Shown here piece by piece: positions 22,537 to 33,568 of a stretch of 64,000 nt of DNA. The translations under genes were made by a program, and so were the position numbers. How positions within the stretch are numbered: the stretch's first letter is position 1; each line of letters starts with the position of its first letter. The notes under the pieces are model-generated. The model did not search any database. It saw only the letters and a program-made list of their open reading frames with translations, and was not told the DNA's origin. The stretch covers positions 19,850 to 83,849 of the forward strand of contig MCFE01000384.1 in assembly GCA_002104905.1 (NCBI GenBank), read 5' to 3'. Source of the stretch: Basidiobolus meristosporus CBS 931.73. Its lineage: Eukaryota; Basidiobolomycota; Basidiobolomycetes; Basidiobolales; Basidiobolaceae.

Positions 22537-23826
22537 AGGGATGATGACTAAGCACGTAGTTGGAAGCAAGCCAGCACCCAAGGGAAAATTCGGATTTCAT
22601 GATATCACCAATCAAGAAATATTCGAGTATGGCGACTTGATACGGGTTAATATTGGTTAACAGGGGAAAATGAAGGGCTTGCAACCATCACCACAATATA
22701 GATTAGATGCAAATAGAAAGAGGTAGATTGAAAATAGAATGCCAGACAATATAAATTAGACTGAGTTCTGGGGTTGGGTGATTGGAGTGAGTGCCGGCCA
22801 GCCTGTAATAAATATCCACGTCTGATCCACACATGATCCCGCTGCTGTAACAGGGAGCCAGCTGCCATGAGAACGTATCAATTTGCCGATCGATTTTAAG
22901 GTTTTACAGCAGAGAAGATCTCAGATTAATGGACGCGCAACCCATGCATGTTAAAGTTACAAGAACGGCCGGCTTGGCGACGAGCATTGGTTTGAGATGG
23001 GCCTTGCTCGTGTAGAGGTGATTCATTGTTTTAGAGATTGGAGTATCTCGATCAGATGTAGTTAATAAGTGGCGCTGAGTGGTTATTAAGTCTTGGTGCT
23101 ATAAATGGTAACATGGAATGCGCCTAGCTGGTCACATTTGAAGTATCTACAAGTGCGGAAGTTCATTTGTGAGTCATCCAGAGCTACCGACAGCAGTGTT
23201 CAGACCAAAGTCATATGGGTGATACCGAAGTGATACTCAATGGATATTTAACCCTATTAGTCAGTCAAGTGAAGATCTAAATAAACTAACGGTCGGGGTT
23301 GTGATGCGAAGATGTTTGGGTTTTGGATACCTGGATTAATTGGTACCACCCAGCAAGCGCTCTTTAATTGGAAGCAAGCAATGACACAAATGCTGTGACT
23401 GAATGTTGGTGGAATGGATGAGTTAGAGCCTAATCAATAGACACAGGTTAAGTTGGGCCTACTGGGTGTTAGATACTCACCCTATCGCATCATTTTCATC
23501 TGATTTGCGATTCATCGCCTAGATACGCTGCCATTTTCACTCAAGTGACTTGCAACTTGCGAGCCGATTTCTTTCTTTCTCTTCTTTCCGTAGTTGTATC
23601 CACTTTGATCCCGTTTTTCGGTTTCGGTTTCGTTGGCTTTTGACGTAAAACAACGTGTCTGGCAATAGTCCCACTTTATCCCTCATTGTTAGACACTCCC
23701 TTTCGGGCCTGTGCGGTAGACTTGGAAGTGAATCTCGAACGATCCGGACATTTAGGTTCTCACTTAAGCTAATATCAAAGACTCTCCCTCCTTTCTGGTC
23801 CAGCTGCTACAGGGCATTATTTTGAT
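22537..23826. other. Long upstream region of the CP2/grainyhead gene
   Basis: 1.3 kb without a supported gene, shared by the divergent acidic-protein and CP2 genes. A pyrimidine-rich tract (TTTCTTTCTTTCTCTTC near 23,570-23,587) and a CT-rich stretch just before 23,800 suggest a core promoter and leader for the CP2 gene. The size fits a regulated transcription-factor promoter. Confidence 0.5.
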
Positions 23827-25794
23827 ATGCAACCTTCGGCTCCGTACGGAGGCTTTCACCCTCAACAGTTTCAGGGAATGGACTCACGGTAATTTACCAC
23901 TAACTGCTCAACTCTTCTACTCTCTGGGGGTACGCTTCGGCTGCAACTGATTGATTCAAATGTAGGCAATCTTTACCGCAGTACAAGCAAGAGCCCATGT
24001 TCCCCGAGACTCATTCCCACCAGTTGCTAGCCCACCAAAATATCATGAATCATCACCATTTGCCCAGTGTTACTTCTAGCCACTTCCTTCCTCATGGCCA
24101 ACAAATGCCACAATTTAGCTCTCACCACACCACACATAGTCACCACAACGACATGCCTGCTCCGCATCAGATGCAGACCCACCATTACCAGCACCAAGGG
24201 CCGCTGGAAACCCCCCAGCAAAACAACGAAACTCACTTCGGCCTCAACTCCAACGTTTCAGTGACTCCGCCTGCAAGCGGGTCCATACCCACCAATCCTA
24301 ATTCGTAAGTTCCCGCGTTCGACAAGGATATCTCAGCATCGACCTTTTCTTTAACCATCCGTTCCCCAGTAACCTGCGGTTTGACGTGGTCTTGGATGCA
24401 CAAACGGCTGCTGCGCAGCGCTTGGACGAAAGCCCTCTAACGTATCTGAACAAAGGTGAACCTCCGAGTCTCGTCATATTTGTTGACCGGCTTATTAACG
24501 GCTAGAAACAATTCACCAGGCCAATACTATGCTATCTCTTCGAACGACCAAGAACGGGATGATATCGAGTTGACCAGCACTCTGAGGGTGATGTTCCACG
24601 ACGATGCCCATCGAAAGCTAGGAAATACGTATTGGCAGTTCTGGCTTTCGCAGCAAACGAACCCAAAGACCGCCCGCGCTCTAGATATCGGTATTCATCT
24701 GAGGCGCTATATGCTCTGCTCACTGTCGATCTTTCTTGACAACCCCTCCTTCTCCCACTCTAGATAAGGCTGCCTCAACCGGCATAAAAAACGTGGAATC
24801 GAAATCCTTGGACAGAGTGAGCTTTCAATGGAACGGAAGGAAAGGTGCCAAGATATACATCAAGTTCAATTGCCTGTCCACCGATTTCTCTAGAATCAAG
24901 GGGGTCAAGGGGATTCCCTTGAGAATACGGATGGAGACCACCTCTGAAATGGACCCTTCCATCCACGAAAAATCCTTTGCGAAGATAAAACTGTTTAGAG
25001 ACAAGGTAATTTAGGGCCGGGCGCACGCCACGGTGAGACAGTAGCATTAATTAATCTTCACTTCCAGGGCGCCGAGCGGAAAAACAAGGACGATCAGCGC
25101 CATTTAGAGAAGATCTGGGAGAAGATGCGTGGTTCGTATGGTCTCTACCGAGACCCAACTCGCGATCCTTGTGACTAATGTGAACCCAATTCCTTAGGCA
25201 AGCAGCAAGACTCCAACCCCTTGCTGATGATGTTCGCCCAGGCCAACCCCGTGACATCGTTCATCGAGTGGTCCAGCAACGACGTCACCGATACGGAAGA
25301 AGATCCCAACAATATCGACCTGAACAATATTGACCAGGAGAGCGCGGAGCTCGACCCCGCGGTTTTGGCAGCGACCAAAAAAAGGAAACTGGAGACGCTG
25401 GGACATGACCTGGACCTTTTGGAACTGGACCCGACCTATGTTCCTAACCGAAAGAAGCGAGCAGGTAAGCATCGAGGACACTCTGAGATCCTGTTCGAGC
25501 TGGGCTAATCATTCCCAAGTGTTGTCATTGTTCATAAGGCTTGCTGGGGAGAATGTGTACCGTGCGGTTTATCTAGAGAGGCTCACCGTTCAGGACATGA
25601 TCCAAAAATTTGCCGAGAAGTTGAATATTCCACCCCAGGATGTTGCCAGCATCATCCGTATCACCAAAAAAGGGTTCCAGGTGCGGATTGACGACTCGGT
25701 CGTCTCGCAGCTTGAGGACGAGCAGGACATGGAGTTGGACTACGATTTTGCCAACGATGGAACCGGCAGTTTCAACATTGTGTTGAGGTTTTGA
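23827..25794 (+). CDS. CP2/grainyhead-family transcription factor
   Basis: Eight exons: 23827-23888, 23966-24304, 24370-24455, 24520-24690, 24764-25005, 25068-25131, 25198-25464 and 25520-25794, about 501 aa. The N-terminal 130 residues are His/Gln-rich. The DNA-binding CP2 domain (about 134-330) shows LRFDVVLDAQTAAAQR, SPLTYLNKGQYYAI, LRVMFHDDAHRKL, FWLSQQ, VSFQWNGRKGAKIYIKFNCLSTDFSRIKG and KLFRDKGAERKNKDDQRH. The C-terminal about 90 residues (FIRLAGENVYRAVYLERLTVQDMIQKFAEKLNIP...) form the ubiquitin-like dimerisation domain of this family. Fungal members control cell-wall remodelling and conidiation, by homology to Neurospora GRHL. Confidence 0.93.
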
Positions 25795-26581
25795 GGATTC
25801 GAGGATTCGAGGGTTTCGTGACCTTTTGGTGATTTGCTTATAGAAGCAGAGTGACACTCCATGTAGCCAAATATTACATATTACATAACTTAATTATATC
25901 CTTGTAAAAACTTAGCCATACCCACCAGTTCTTGCTGCTTGATATATTTCTGGATGTTTTGCTCCGTCCACCATTCAGTAGATATTTACCTTTCGAGATG
26001 GCTGGTACTAATTATTCCTATCTCAATGTGAGACTTTACTCGCTCCGTTGAACATTAATTAAACTGCGAACCTGTTTAACCACCCAGCTTGCACAGTATG
26101 TTGACCACCAGCTTGCACATGTGACTTCACCTATCGGTTCGCGGAGGACGTGGATGTGTTCGCACGCTCCACCTCGCCATATATACGCTGGCCCCCACGA
26201 CTTCCAATAAGTTGACAAGCACGGCTTAGCCTTTTTCGGAAGGAGCGCCGTTCGATCAGCTCCACTGAACATTATGACGCATCAGCGTTTATGCGAGATT
26301 TCCCAGCAATGAGCCACCTAAACTCAGCAAATAACAATCTTGCCTGGGATTAATAATATGCATTGGTGATGGTGCATCTTACATGGCAATCACTTTTCGA
26401 TAGTATTGACCGGACGTCAGTGATTAACAAAAGCCTGACATGGATGACGCCATCATCCGGACTACCTTCCACCATGCTAGATTCATCACCCTCCTGCCAT
26501 GACTAATACCGCAGTCGGCAGCGATTACCATAATTGGGGTCGGCCTAAATTCAACATGATGTCGTATCCTTGGCATATGCG
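25795..26581. other. Intergenic region
   Basis: About 790 bp of AT-rich sequence between the CP2 gene and the small gene at 26,631. It begins with a duplicated GAGGATTCGAGG and includes an imperfect repeat of CCACC(A)AGCTTGCACA near 26,080-26,120. No gene is seen. Confidence 0.6.
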
Positions 26582-26589
26582 TATAAATA
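26582..26589 (+). promoter_or_regulatory. TATA box for the 90-aa gene
   Basis: TATAAATA lies 42 bp before the ATG at 26,631, a spacing consistent with a functional promoter and a very short leader. Confidence 0.6.
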
Positions 26590-26630
26590 TTGGTGTTTGG
26601 TAGCCGCTAGAGGCACCATTGTAAACTGAA

Positions 26631-26903
26631 ATGAACCATCCTGTTGCTGCACATCAACCAGTCTCTCGTATCCCACCTGGCTTCGAGCATTTGTATTCGG
26701 AGTCCAATCTTCCCGAACCCCGTGCTTACGCCGCCAGCGATGTGGAGTCCGATGATTTCTCCTACGAGCTCTCCGTTTATCCTGTCGAGCCCGAAGAAGT
26801 GTGCTTTCGGGGACGCTCCATTTCCTCTGCTGAGGCAAACTACCACCGTGCTCTTGCTCGCCGGTGCCACTATTTTGTCCGCAAGTACTCGCCAGACAAC
26901 TAA
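26631..26903 (+). CDS. Unknown 90-aa protein
   Basis: Single exon of 90 aa with no recognised family. It is Pro/Glu/Tyr-rich with an acidic centre (ASDVESDDFSYELSVYPVEPEEV) and a basic, aromatic C-terminus (YHRALARRCHYFVRKYSPDN). There is no signal peptide or membrane segment. Support for a real gene is the well-placed TATA box, the codon usage (many C-ending codons as in neighbouring highly expressed genes) and a clean stop. It could still be a chance open frame. Confidence 0.5.
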   Translation: MNHPVAAHQPVSRIPPGFEHLYSESNLPEPRAYAASDVESDDFSYELSVYPVEPEEVCFRGRSISSAEANYHRALARRCHYFVRKYSPDN

Positions 26904-27284
26904 ATTCCCGCTGCCTGAACACTAGGGCTTCTTTATTTGTGTATATATATATATAAGTTCATTATCCTTACCGGTCCCATTATTCACTGTTGATATCTCC
27001 ATGTTCAATGTCTGTCCTAACGCTTGGTGTCCGAGCAATAATTCATCCTCTTTCCAATAAATATCCATATCCGTCCGACGACATCGCCTAAAATATCCTA
27101 TTCTCTGAATCGGCGCTAATATCGAGGATTTTGCGATGAAACATACGAAATTTCGGAGACTGAGGAATCCAACAGTAGTAATTGAAATCAAAAAATTTTA
27201 GTTTCCGGTGTGGGGAACCTTTCTAGCTATTTAAACTATCATTGAAAAGTTCAGGTTGTTGGTACAAACCAAAGAGCATTCACC

Positions 27285-28249
27285 ATGTTTAGCATTCGTT
27301 CAGTACGTCCCCTGGCTAGTCGCATCACAAAGCCTTTGCTTGCCCAAAGAAAGGCCTACATTCACGAGGTTGTCCCTCTTGCCTATTCGAGCGAGAGAGG
27401 TTTAAAGCCCATCTTTTCCCCCGAAGCTCTCAACCTAGTTTATACCAAGAACCAACAACAGCTCATCGACCGTCTGAACCAACTTACCGTCGGTAAGCTC
27501 AAAACCCTTGTTCAGCCAGGCCCCTGGCAATCCCGTGTTTCGTGAACTAAACGTTACCTCATAGAAACCGAGCATGAAAACCAAGATCTTTTCGACATTA
27601 TGCATTCGACCTACAAAAAGGCTGGCAAAGGAGAGATTTTCAACCACGCAGCCCAGGCCTGGAACAACGATTTCTTCCTTCAAACTTTGGTAAGCCCCTT
27701 TCTATCCAGGAGTTTTCCGGCTTCTCGACTAACCTTCTCCGGCTCTTAGTCCCCCGAACCCAGACCCATCAAGGAAGAGCTCAAGTCTAGAATTGCCAGA
27801 GACTTTGGCTCCTTCGAAGCCTTCCAAGAACACTTCACCAACTATGCTTACTCTCTCTTCGGAAGTGGTTGGACCTGGTAAGAGGATTATTCTGCCTGGA
27901 AACGAACCTTCTGGTATGTTTGCTTACACACTCGCCACCATGTAGGTTGGTCGAAGACGAGCGTGGTGCGTTAAGAATTGTCAACACCTTCAACGCTGGA
28001 AATCCTGTTGTCAGCGACACCCTTCGCCAGCTTGATTCCGACCATGTTGAGACTCTCTCAGAAGCTGACCGGGTCCCTATCAAAAGATACAACGGCTCAT
28101 TCGCACCCCTCCTTACCCTGAACATGTGGGAGCATGCGTACGTCCCAGACTTCGGACCTGATGGTAAGGAGGAGTACATCAAGGCGTTCTGGAAATCCGT
28201 CGACTGGGAAAAGGTCTACAGTCGCTTGTTCCGTTCCTCCCGTACCTAG
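27285..28249 (+). CDS. Mitochondrial small-subunit ribosomal protein with Fe/Mn-SOD fold (mS42/mS43 type)
   Basis: Four exons: 27285-27492, 27565-27689, 27750-27877 and 27946-28249, 254 aa. A basic presequence precedes an Fe/Mn superoxide dismutase fold: FNHAAQAWNNDFFLQTL, FGSFEAFQEHFTNYAYSLFGSGWTWLV and LLTLNMWEHAYVPDFG. The metal site is dismantled. The His in the usual E/F-H-H-x-K-H helix is replaced (LVYTKNQQQL), the second His after the W-N pair is Asn, and the Asp of the D-x-W-E-H-A-Y motif is Asn (LNMWEHAY). Only the last His remains. This matches the non-enzymatic SOD-like mitoribosomal proteins of fungi (yeast Rsm26/Mrp1), not a dismutase. Confidence 0.85.
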
Positions 28250-28681
28250 GCGACTCCCCCACATCTCACCTCAAATCACCCACCCTGCTCTTCTCATCCC
28301 ATCCTCTCACATGATCTTGATCACGCTCATATGCATCATTCAGTGAACGCAAGTTTATTCTAGACTTAGATCAATTCAATCTCATAAATTATCTTACAAA
28401 AACGCCCGTTACGAAGCGAGGTGAAGTGGTGGTCAATGGTCTAGAATAGAGCCAATGTTTACTGAGGTCGGTTTGCCCATGAACTGTAGCATATCTGTGA
28501 CAAAATGTACGCGTACATCGCTTCGGGATGAGGAATAGAAAAATACATGATTAGATGGACCATTTGATTAAATATGTACCAATGTCCAGGTTGGAGGGGG
28601 GCTTGTAGGAATATGTACTGTTGTCGGAGTCGTTCGGTGTTGACTGACTGACGAGGCTTCAAAAGTGCATTACCCCGAGGG

Positions 28682-30013
28682 CTATGTCTCTCCAGTCAGG
28701 GCGCCGATTAGCTCCGCGGTGGTTAGTCCAGCTGCTTTATAATCATTTTCATCCACCCCGACAGATACCAGCCCCTCGGCACCTGAATGAAGCAACAGAT
28801 CAGCTAGGTTGGGCGTGTTATTCGCCGTGGGATGTTCGGGAATCAGCTTGTGGAATAGTGCAATCTTGCCCCGCCTTGGTTTGAAGTCGGTGAACTTCGA
28901 GCGATAGCTGTCTACGGCCCTCTGCAACAGCGACTTCCTCCCCGCCAGACGCACGGGATTCAGCCAGGCCAGCTTCCACGCCAGCTGGTTGCACGCCGAC
29001 TCGTATTCCCATCGGTTCCCCGCATAGTCCTCTTGCTTGACAAATGCCCTCGGGTACACGCAGTTCTCCTTCTTGAACAGTTCGTCGATCTGGCTAAGGT
29101 TCACCTCCTCGATGTCCACCCGGATCCGTACCTTCATCGGGATCCCCTTGGTGACCACGTCCAGGGTGAGGTTCTTCGGTCCCCGGTTTCTTTTCGGATC
29201 CGGTAGCTCCTCACTGTCTCCTCTGGAAGATCTTTTCCTCAGCGTGCCGTTCATCAGCTTCTCCTGTCTGACCACACGCCTGGACCTCAGCTCCGGGTAC
29301 CGGTTTCGGTAGGAGTCCACCGCGCGCTGGAGTAGCCCCCGCTTGCCGCAGATGACATCCGGGTTGAGATAGGCCAGCTTCCAGCCAAGCATATTACATT
29401 CGGTTTCGTAAGCCCACCGGTTCCCCTGGTATTTATCTTCTGTACAGAACGCCCTCGGGTAGAGGCAGTTGTCGTGTTTGAACTGGGTGTCGATCTCCTC
29501 CAAGGACAGGTTGTCGATGTCGGTACGGATTTGGTACTCCTTATTAGTACCTTTCACCGAGTACGTAAACATCACCCACTCCACACCTGCCCGCATTTCG
29601 GTGATGGGGGAGGTCGCGGGGAGCGCGTGGTTGGGCGCAGGGTTCGTTAGAACGCACGGGTTGTGTGCGCCGCCAGTGGGGGAGGCTTGCTCCCCGGGGC
29701 TTGGCGAGGCGGGGATTTTCCCCAGGGTGGTCAGGCTGGAGCCATTCTGGGGGAGTAGAGAGTCGAGGACCGGTGAGGTGTTCAGAGGGTTGTTGGTGTG
29801 CTGCTTGATTCCGCCCGACTCTCGTCGCTTCACTTCGTTGGCCTTCTTGCGTTTGATGCGCTGTACAGTTTTCTCGATTCGGAGGAGTTGCTCACCCGAG
29901 AGGGTGGCCAACAGTTGTTCGGTGGTCGAGTCGGGCTCGATCAGGGAGGCAAGGGAGATGGGTGGTATGGGTGGTGGGTAAGCTGGTGTGGTGTGAACCG
30001 TGTGACTTTCCAT
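28682..30013 (-). CDS. DUF8032-type fungal protein, copy 2
   Basis: Single exon, 443 aa, no intron, unlike copy 1 at 573-2006. The N-terminus has a Pro-rich stretch, then TTEQLLATLSGEQLLRIEKTVQRIKRKK. Two complete repeats of the domain follow: the first with NCLYPRAFC, YQGNRWAYETECNMLGWKLAYLNP and GKRGLLQRAVDSYRNR (about residues 180-260), the second with NCVYPRAFV, YAGNRWEYESACNQLAWKLAWLNP and GRKSLLQRAVDSYRS (about 315-395). A basic linker (RKRSSRGD, PKRNRG) between them looks like a nuclear localisation signal. Function is unknown; the paired domains suggest a nucleic-acid or protein-binding module. Head-to-head with MFAP1, about 600 bp apart. Confidence 0.85.
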   Translation of the reverse strand: MESHTVHTTPAYPPPIPPISLASLIEPDSTTEQLLATLSGEQLLRIEKTVQRIKRKKANEVKRRESGGIKQHTNNPLNTSPVLDSLLPQNGSSLTTLGKIPASPSPGEQASPTGGAHNPCVLTNPAPNHALPATSPITEMRAGVEWVMFTYSVKGTNKEYQIRTDIDNLSLEEIDTQFKHDNCLYPRAFCTEDKYQGNRWAYETECNMLGWKLAYLNPDVICGKRGLLQRAVDSYRNRYPELRSRRVVRQEKLMNGTLRKRSSRGDSEELPDPKRNRGPKNLTLDVVTKGIPMKVRIRVDIEEVNLSQIDELFKKENCVYPRAFVKQEDYAGNRWEYESACNQLAWKLAWLNPVRLAGRKSLLQRAVDSYRSKFTDFKPRRGKIALFHKLIPEHPTANNTPNLADLLLHSGAEGLVSVGVDENDYKAAGLTTAELIGALTGET

Positions 30014-30611
30014 CTTGGACCCACGCCGACAATATATTGGTTTTATTGAGTTGACCTGTTACGCACCGAACGAGCACAACGACAGGGGTTTCTTTAGGGG
30101 CCTAGTATTGCTATACTGGGAACGCTGGTGAGGCTTACCACTCCGACTGGGGGTTGGTAGGGGTTAGTCTGGTTGTTACTGAGGGGAACCCCGGTTGTGT
30201 TGTTTCACGTACTTGGTTTAGTGAATACAGGGGAGGGATTCTTCTGACTATCCTTTAGACTTGGGTATGGCTAAAGAACGACCAGGTGGTGATAGCGCAT
30301 GGGTTCCAATAGATAAACCGCACAATACGTAATTTTTTTCCGATCGAGATTGATCAGGAATCTGCGAAAAATCGCTGGCGAAACGAGGCCCATCGAATCA
30401 GACCCTCTTGGGGTGGAGAATTCCCATCAATTTGAACGGGCGGTTCCGATCGGAGGATCAGGGATTTTGGGTGCAGCTACCCTCAGGGTGGTTCCGGCTG
30501 GAGAGCTGGAAATTTTCTACGTGATTGATCTGGTTGCATTTACCGTAGTGCACAGTATATATTCGATTTTTTCGTGGGTCCATGTGATTTTTCCCTTGAC
30601 ACTGTTTGGCC
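30014..30611. other. Divergent promoter region
   Basis: 600 bp between DUF8032 copy 2 and MFAP1, on opposite strands. No gene is seen. A TATA-like GTATATATTC lies near 30,555, about 55 bp before the MFAP1 ATG. Confidence 0.5.
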
Positions 30612-32268
30612 ATGGCTGCTAGAAGTACTATAGGAAGTAAAGGCGAGTTAAGAACCGAACGAGTCAAGGTGACTCGTTATTTCCCAGGGAAAATTCCCAA
30701 GGGAGTGGAATTGGAGTCCAGCTCTTCAGAAGAGGAGGACATAGGGGAGGAGAAGGTAGAGGAAGACCAGGAAGAAGAGGAGATTTCCCTACCCATCTCG
30801 AATGTCGAGCAAGCACAGAATGTCCCTGTTGCTGACGACAGGAGGTTGCGAAGGTTGAGGGCAAGGAAAGAGCGCAGCGACCAGACTTCGGATGAAGAGC
30901 CGACGAATAATCGCCACAGTATGTAGTAATCTTCAGATTTCGAAATAAGTTATTACAACAGCTGACGTGTTTCTTCCACTTTCTGTAGAGGAAAACGAAG
31001 AGGAGGAGGAGGAGGAGAGTGAGGAAAGCATAGCTAGACGGCGCGCTTTATTAAGAGAGAGGATTCGGCGTCAGCAGGAGGAGGAAGAAGGGGTGACGGA
31101 GGAACAAGAAGAAGAAGAAGAAGAAATTATACAACATAAGGAAGAAGAGGAGGAGGTACCCTGATCCTGTGATGATTGACTTTATGTTAATTATGCATTC
31201 ATTCTGACAAACATTTATAAAGGAATCCTCCGGCGAATCTTCCTCGGAATATGAAAGCGACTCTGAAGAAGAAGAAGAAGAGGCATACGTCAAGCCTATG
31301 CTAAAGCCTGTGTTTATTCCAAAGTTAGTATGTATGGGCGACCCTACAAAATGCAATTCTGGATATTCACATCGTAGCCAAACTTAGGGTGCATAGAGTC
31401 ACTATGAGCGAGAAAGAGCTGAAGGAAAAGGAGGAGGAAGAGAAACTGAAGGAAAAGGAGCTGGAATTAGAAGCCAGGAAAAAGGAATCTCGCTTGATGG
31501 CTGCTGAGGAAGTTAGACGAGAAATTGAAAATCCTGGTCAGTGATTAGCATGCTGAAAGGAGCCCTGAACCCCCACTAAACATCTGCTGTAGACGAGGAT
31601 GAGACTAGCAACAGGCCCCCAGACATCGATGATACCGACGGGTTAGATGAGGAAGCAGAATACGAAGCCTGGAAATTACGCGAGTTGCAGAGAATCAAGC
31701 GTGATAGAGAGGAGCGTCTAGCGTAAGCACTGTTTGGTTTGGTAAGATCAACGAGATAGACATTAACCGTTGACTAGTTTGGAGAAGGAGCGGGCTGAAA
31801 TCGAACGCCGTCGTGCCATGCCGGAAAAGCAAAGATTGGCAGAGGATTTGGCATATGTTCGCGAGCAAAAGGAGAGCAAGAAGAAAGAGAGAGGAAAGCC
31901 GATATTCATGCAAAAATATTTCCACAAGGGAGCTTTCTACATGGTACTTCGGGCAGAATTGGCGTGCTTCTAGGGTGGCTATTCATGCATTTTTCTTACA
32001 GGATCAAGGTGCTGAGGTGCTAAATCGAGACTTCGCGGAGCCTACGCCCGATGAAATTCGCAACAAGCAATCCCTACCCAAGGTGCTCCAGGTCAAAAAC
32101 TTCGGACGTGCTGGCCAAACCAAGTATACCCACTTGGTGGACCAGGATACGTCAAGCAAGGATGCACCTTGGTTCCAAAACTCTGAATTGACCAAGCGCA
32201 GTGTATCCAAAATGGGCGGCATGCATGATGTCTTCGATAAGCCCACACGAAAGAAATCAAAGCAGTGA
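30612..32268 (+). CDS. MFAP1: Spliceosomal protein MFAP1 (microfibrillar-associated protein 1 homologue)
   Basis: Seven exons: 30612-30918, 30989-31155, 31223-31323, 31397-31536, 31593-31722, 31778-31943 and 32002-32268, about 425 aa. An N-terminal VTRYFPGKIPKG is followed by long Glu-rich and Arg/Glu-rich helices (SIARRRALLRERIRRQQEEEE), MLKPVFIPK, EAEYEAWKLRELQRIKRDREER, MPEKQRLAEDLAYVREQK and the conserved C-terminal FMQKYFHKGAFYMDQGAEVLNRDFAEPT ... FGRAGQTKYTHLVDQDTS. MFAP1 binds PRP38 and is part of the pre-catalytic B complex. The exon 3/4 junction (PKVTMSEKE) rests on a less typical donor GTTAGT; the rest is clear. Confidence 0.93.
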
Positions 32269-32611
32269 ATGAAACGATACGCTTCTACCGTGAAGCCCGA
32301 CATTGTATAAATCTATTTCAGTAAGAAGCCTCTGCATGTATGATATTGAAGTTTAGAATGACATTCTTTGTGGAAATAAACGAGCCCTAGCTGTGGGTGA
32401 CTGGTCGGATTTTTTCCAAGGAATGCTAATCATGGCCTGGATATCGATCAGATCAATCGCATTGTTTTGAGCGGCGATCAATTAATCACTAATACCCACC
32501 CTTCGAGATTCCAGGCTAGACTGGCCTCGCTTCTCTGCCAGTGATTCATAGTTCGGGGGCTCGAGTATGCTGTGAACCCAACATATTCCATTGACACCCT
32601 CTGTAGCCCAC

Positions 32612-33127
32612 ATGAGTCCTGCGCCAGAACCAGAAACCCCGACAACCGTCCAGGAGACGGTAATAATCAAGAAGAAACCTTGTCGAGTTTGCGATGCTTT
32701 CAAGAGTTGGACCAAAAAGGAGCGCAAGGAAATGCGGGAGGCCGAAAAGGGTTCAGTGGAGACCACTCCTGAAGAGAAAAAAATCGTGGAGTGCCCGCCG
32801 GACAAGGTTGAGCTCGGTCGCTCTACCTGGACCTTTTTACATACCATGGCTGCGTACTACCCTGATAAACCAAGCCAAGAGCAGCAGGGAGACATGCGCT
32901 CGTTTTTAGGGAATTTCTCGAAGTTCTATCCGTGCCAGTGGTGCGCCAACCACTTGCAAGGCCAAATGAAGAGCGACCCGCCAAAGGTAAACAGCCGAGA
33001 AGCGCTTTCGCTGTGGCTATGCCAGCTCCACAACGGTGTCAATAGATTGTTAAAAAAGCCGGAATTCGACTGCTCCAAAGTAGATGAGCGTTGGAGAACC
33101 GGGCCAAAAGATGGCTCATGCGATTGA
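32612..33127 (+). CDS. ERV1: FAD-linked sulfhydryl oxidase ERV1/ALR
   Basis: Single exon, 171 aa. The start is the first ATG in frame (MSPAPEPE). The ERV/ALR domain has LGRSTWTFLHTMAAYYPDKPS (FAD contact), the active-site pair YPCQWC (Cys 108 and 111), ANHLQGQMKSDPPKVNSREALSLWLCQLHNGVN and a C-terminal DCSKVDERW. A second CxxC (CRVC, residues 24-27) in the flexible N-terminus is the shuttle disulfide of Erv1. It reoxidises Mia40 in the mitochondrial intermembrane space. I see no intron. Confidence 0.94.
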   Translation: MSPAPEPETPTTVQETVIIKKKPCRVCDAFKSWTKKERKEMREAEKGSVETTPEEKKIVECPPDKVELGRSTWTFLHTMAAYYPDKPSQEQQGDMRSFLGNFSKFYPCQWCANHLQGQMKSDPPKVNSREALSLWLCQLHNGVNRLLKKPEFDCSKVDERWRTGPKDGSCD

Positions 33128-33568
33128 ATAAACGTTTGCTGCCAATGACCAAACGATAAGCTCAAATCTCGCCATTTGACGTGTAACCATACAGGATGAT
33201 GTGACAAAGATCCGCTGCCAGTATCACTTGAGCCGGGATGGCAATGACAGGATAACTACCTAATATCACGACTTGATAAGCAGCACTAATTTGCGCATTT
33301 CATTGTCACTTGGCAACCTGCGTTCCGAATTTATCTGTAGCACAAAGTAGCTTATTCACGGACTAGATGGGTTGAATTTTGGAAGCAGGATTCTCTTCTG
33401 GTTGAGTAATGGCTCACTAAGCTCCGATAGGTGCATTTCAGATTTAGGTTAGCGTAGCAAGTGATGGCGACTACTTGTGTATGTATGATCAATGGGGCAG
33501 CGGGTGAAATTTGTAGGATATAAATGTCTTGGGTACCTTTCTGCTAAAAGCATCCGACAACCGCTACT
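33128..33568 (+). promoter_or_regulatory. Upstream region and TATA box of the pyrophosphatase gene
   Basis: 440 bp with no other gene. TATAAAT at 33,519-33,525 lies 44 bp before the ATG, a good core promoter spacing. Confidence 0.55.

Noticed and set aside
27285-28249. Annotation as Fe/Mn superoxide dismutase
   Set aside because: Fold matches but metal ligands are lost; mitoribosomal SOD-like protein fits better.
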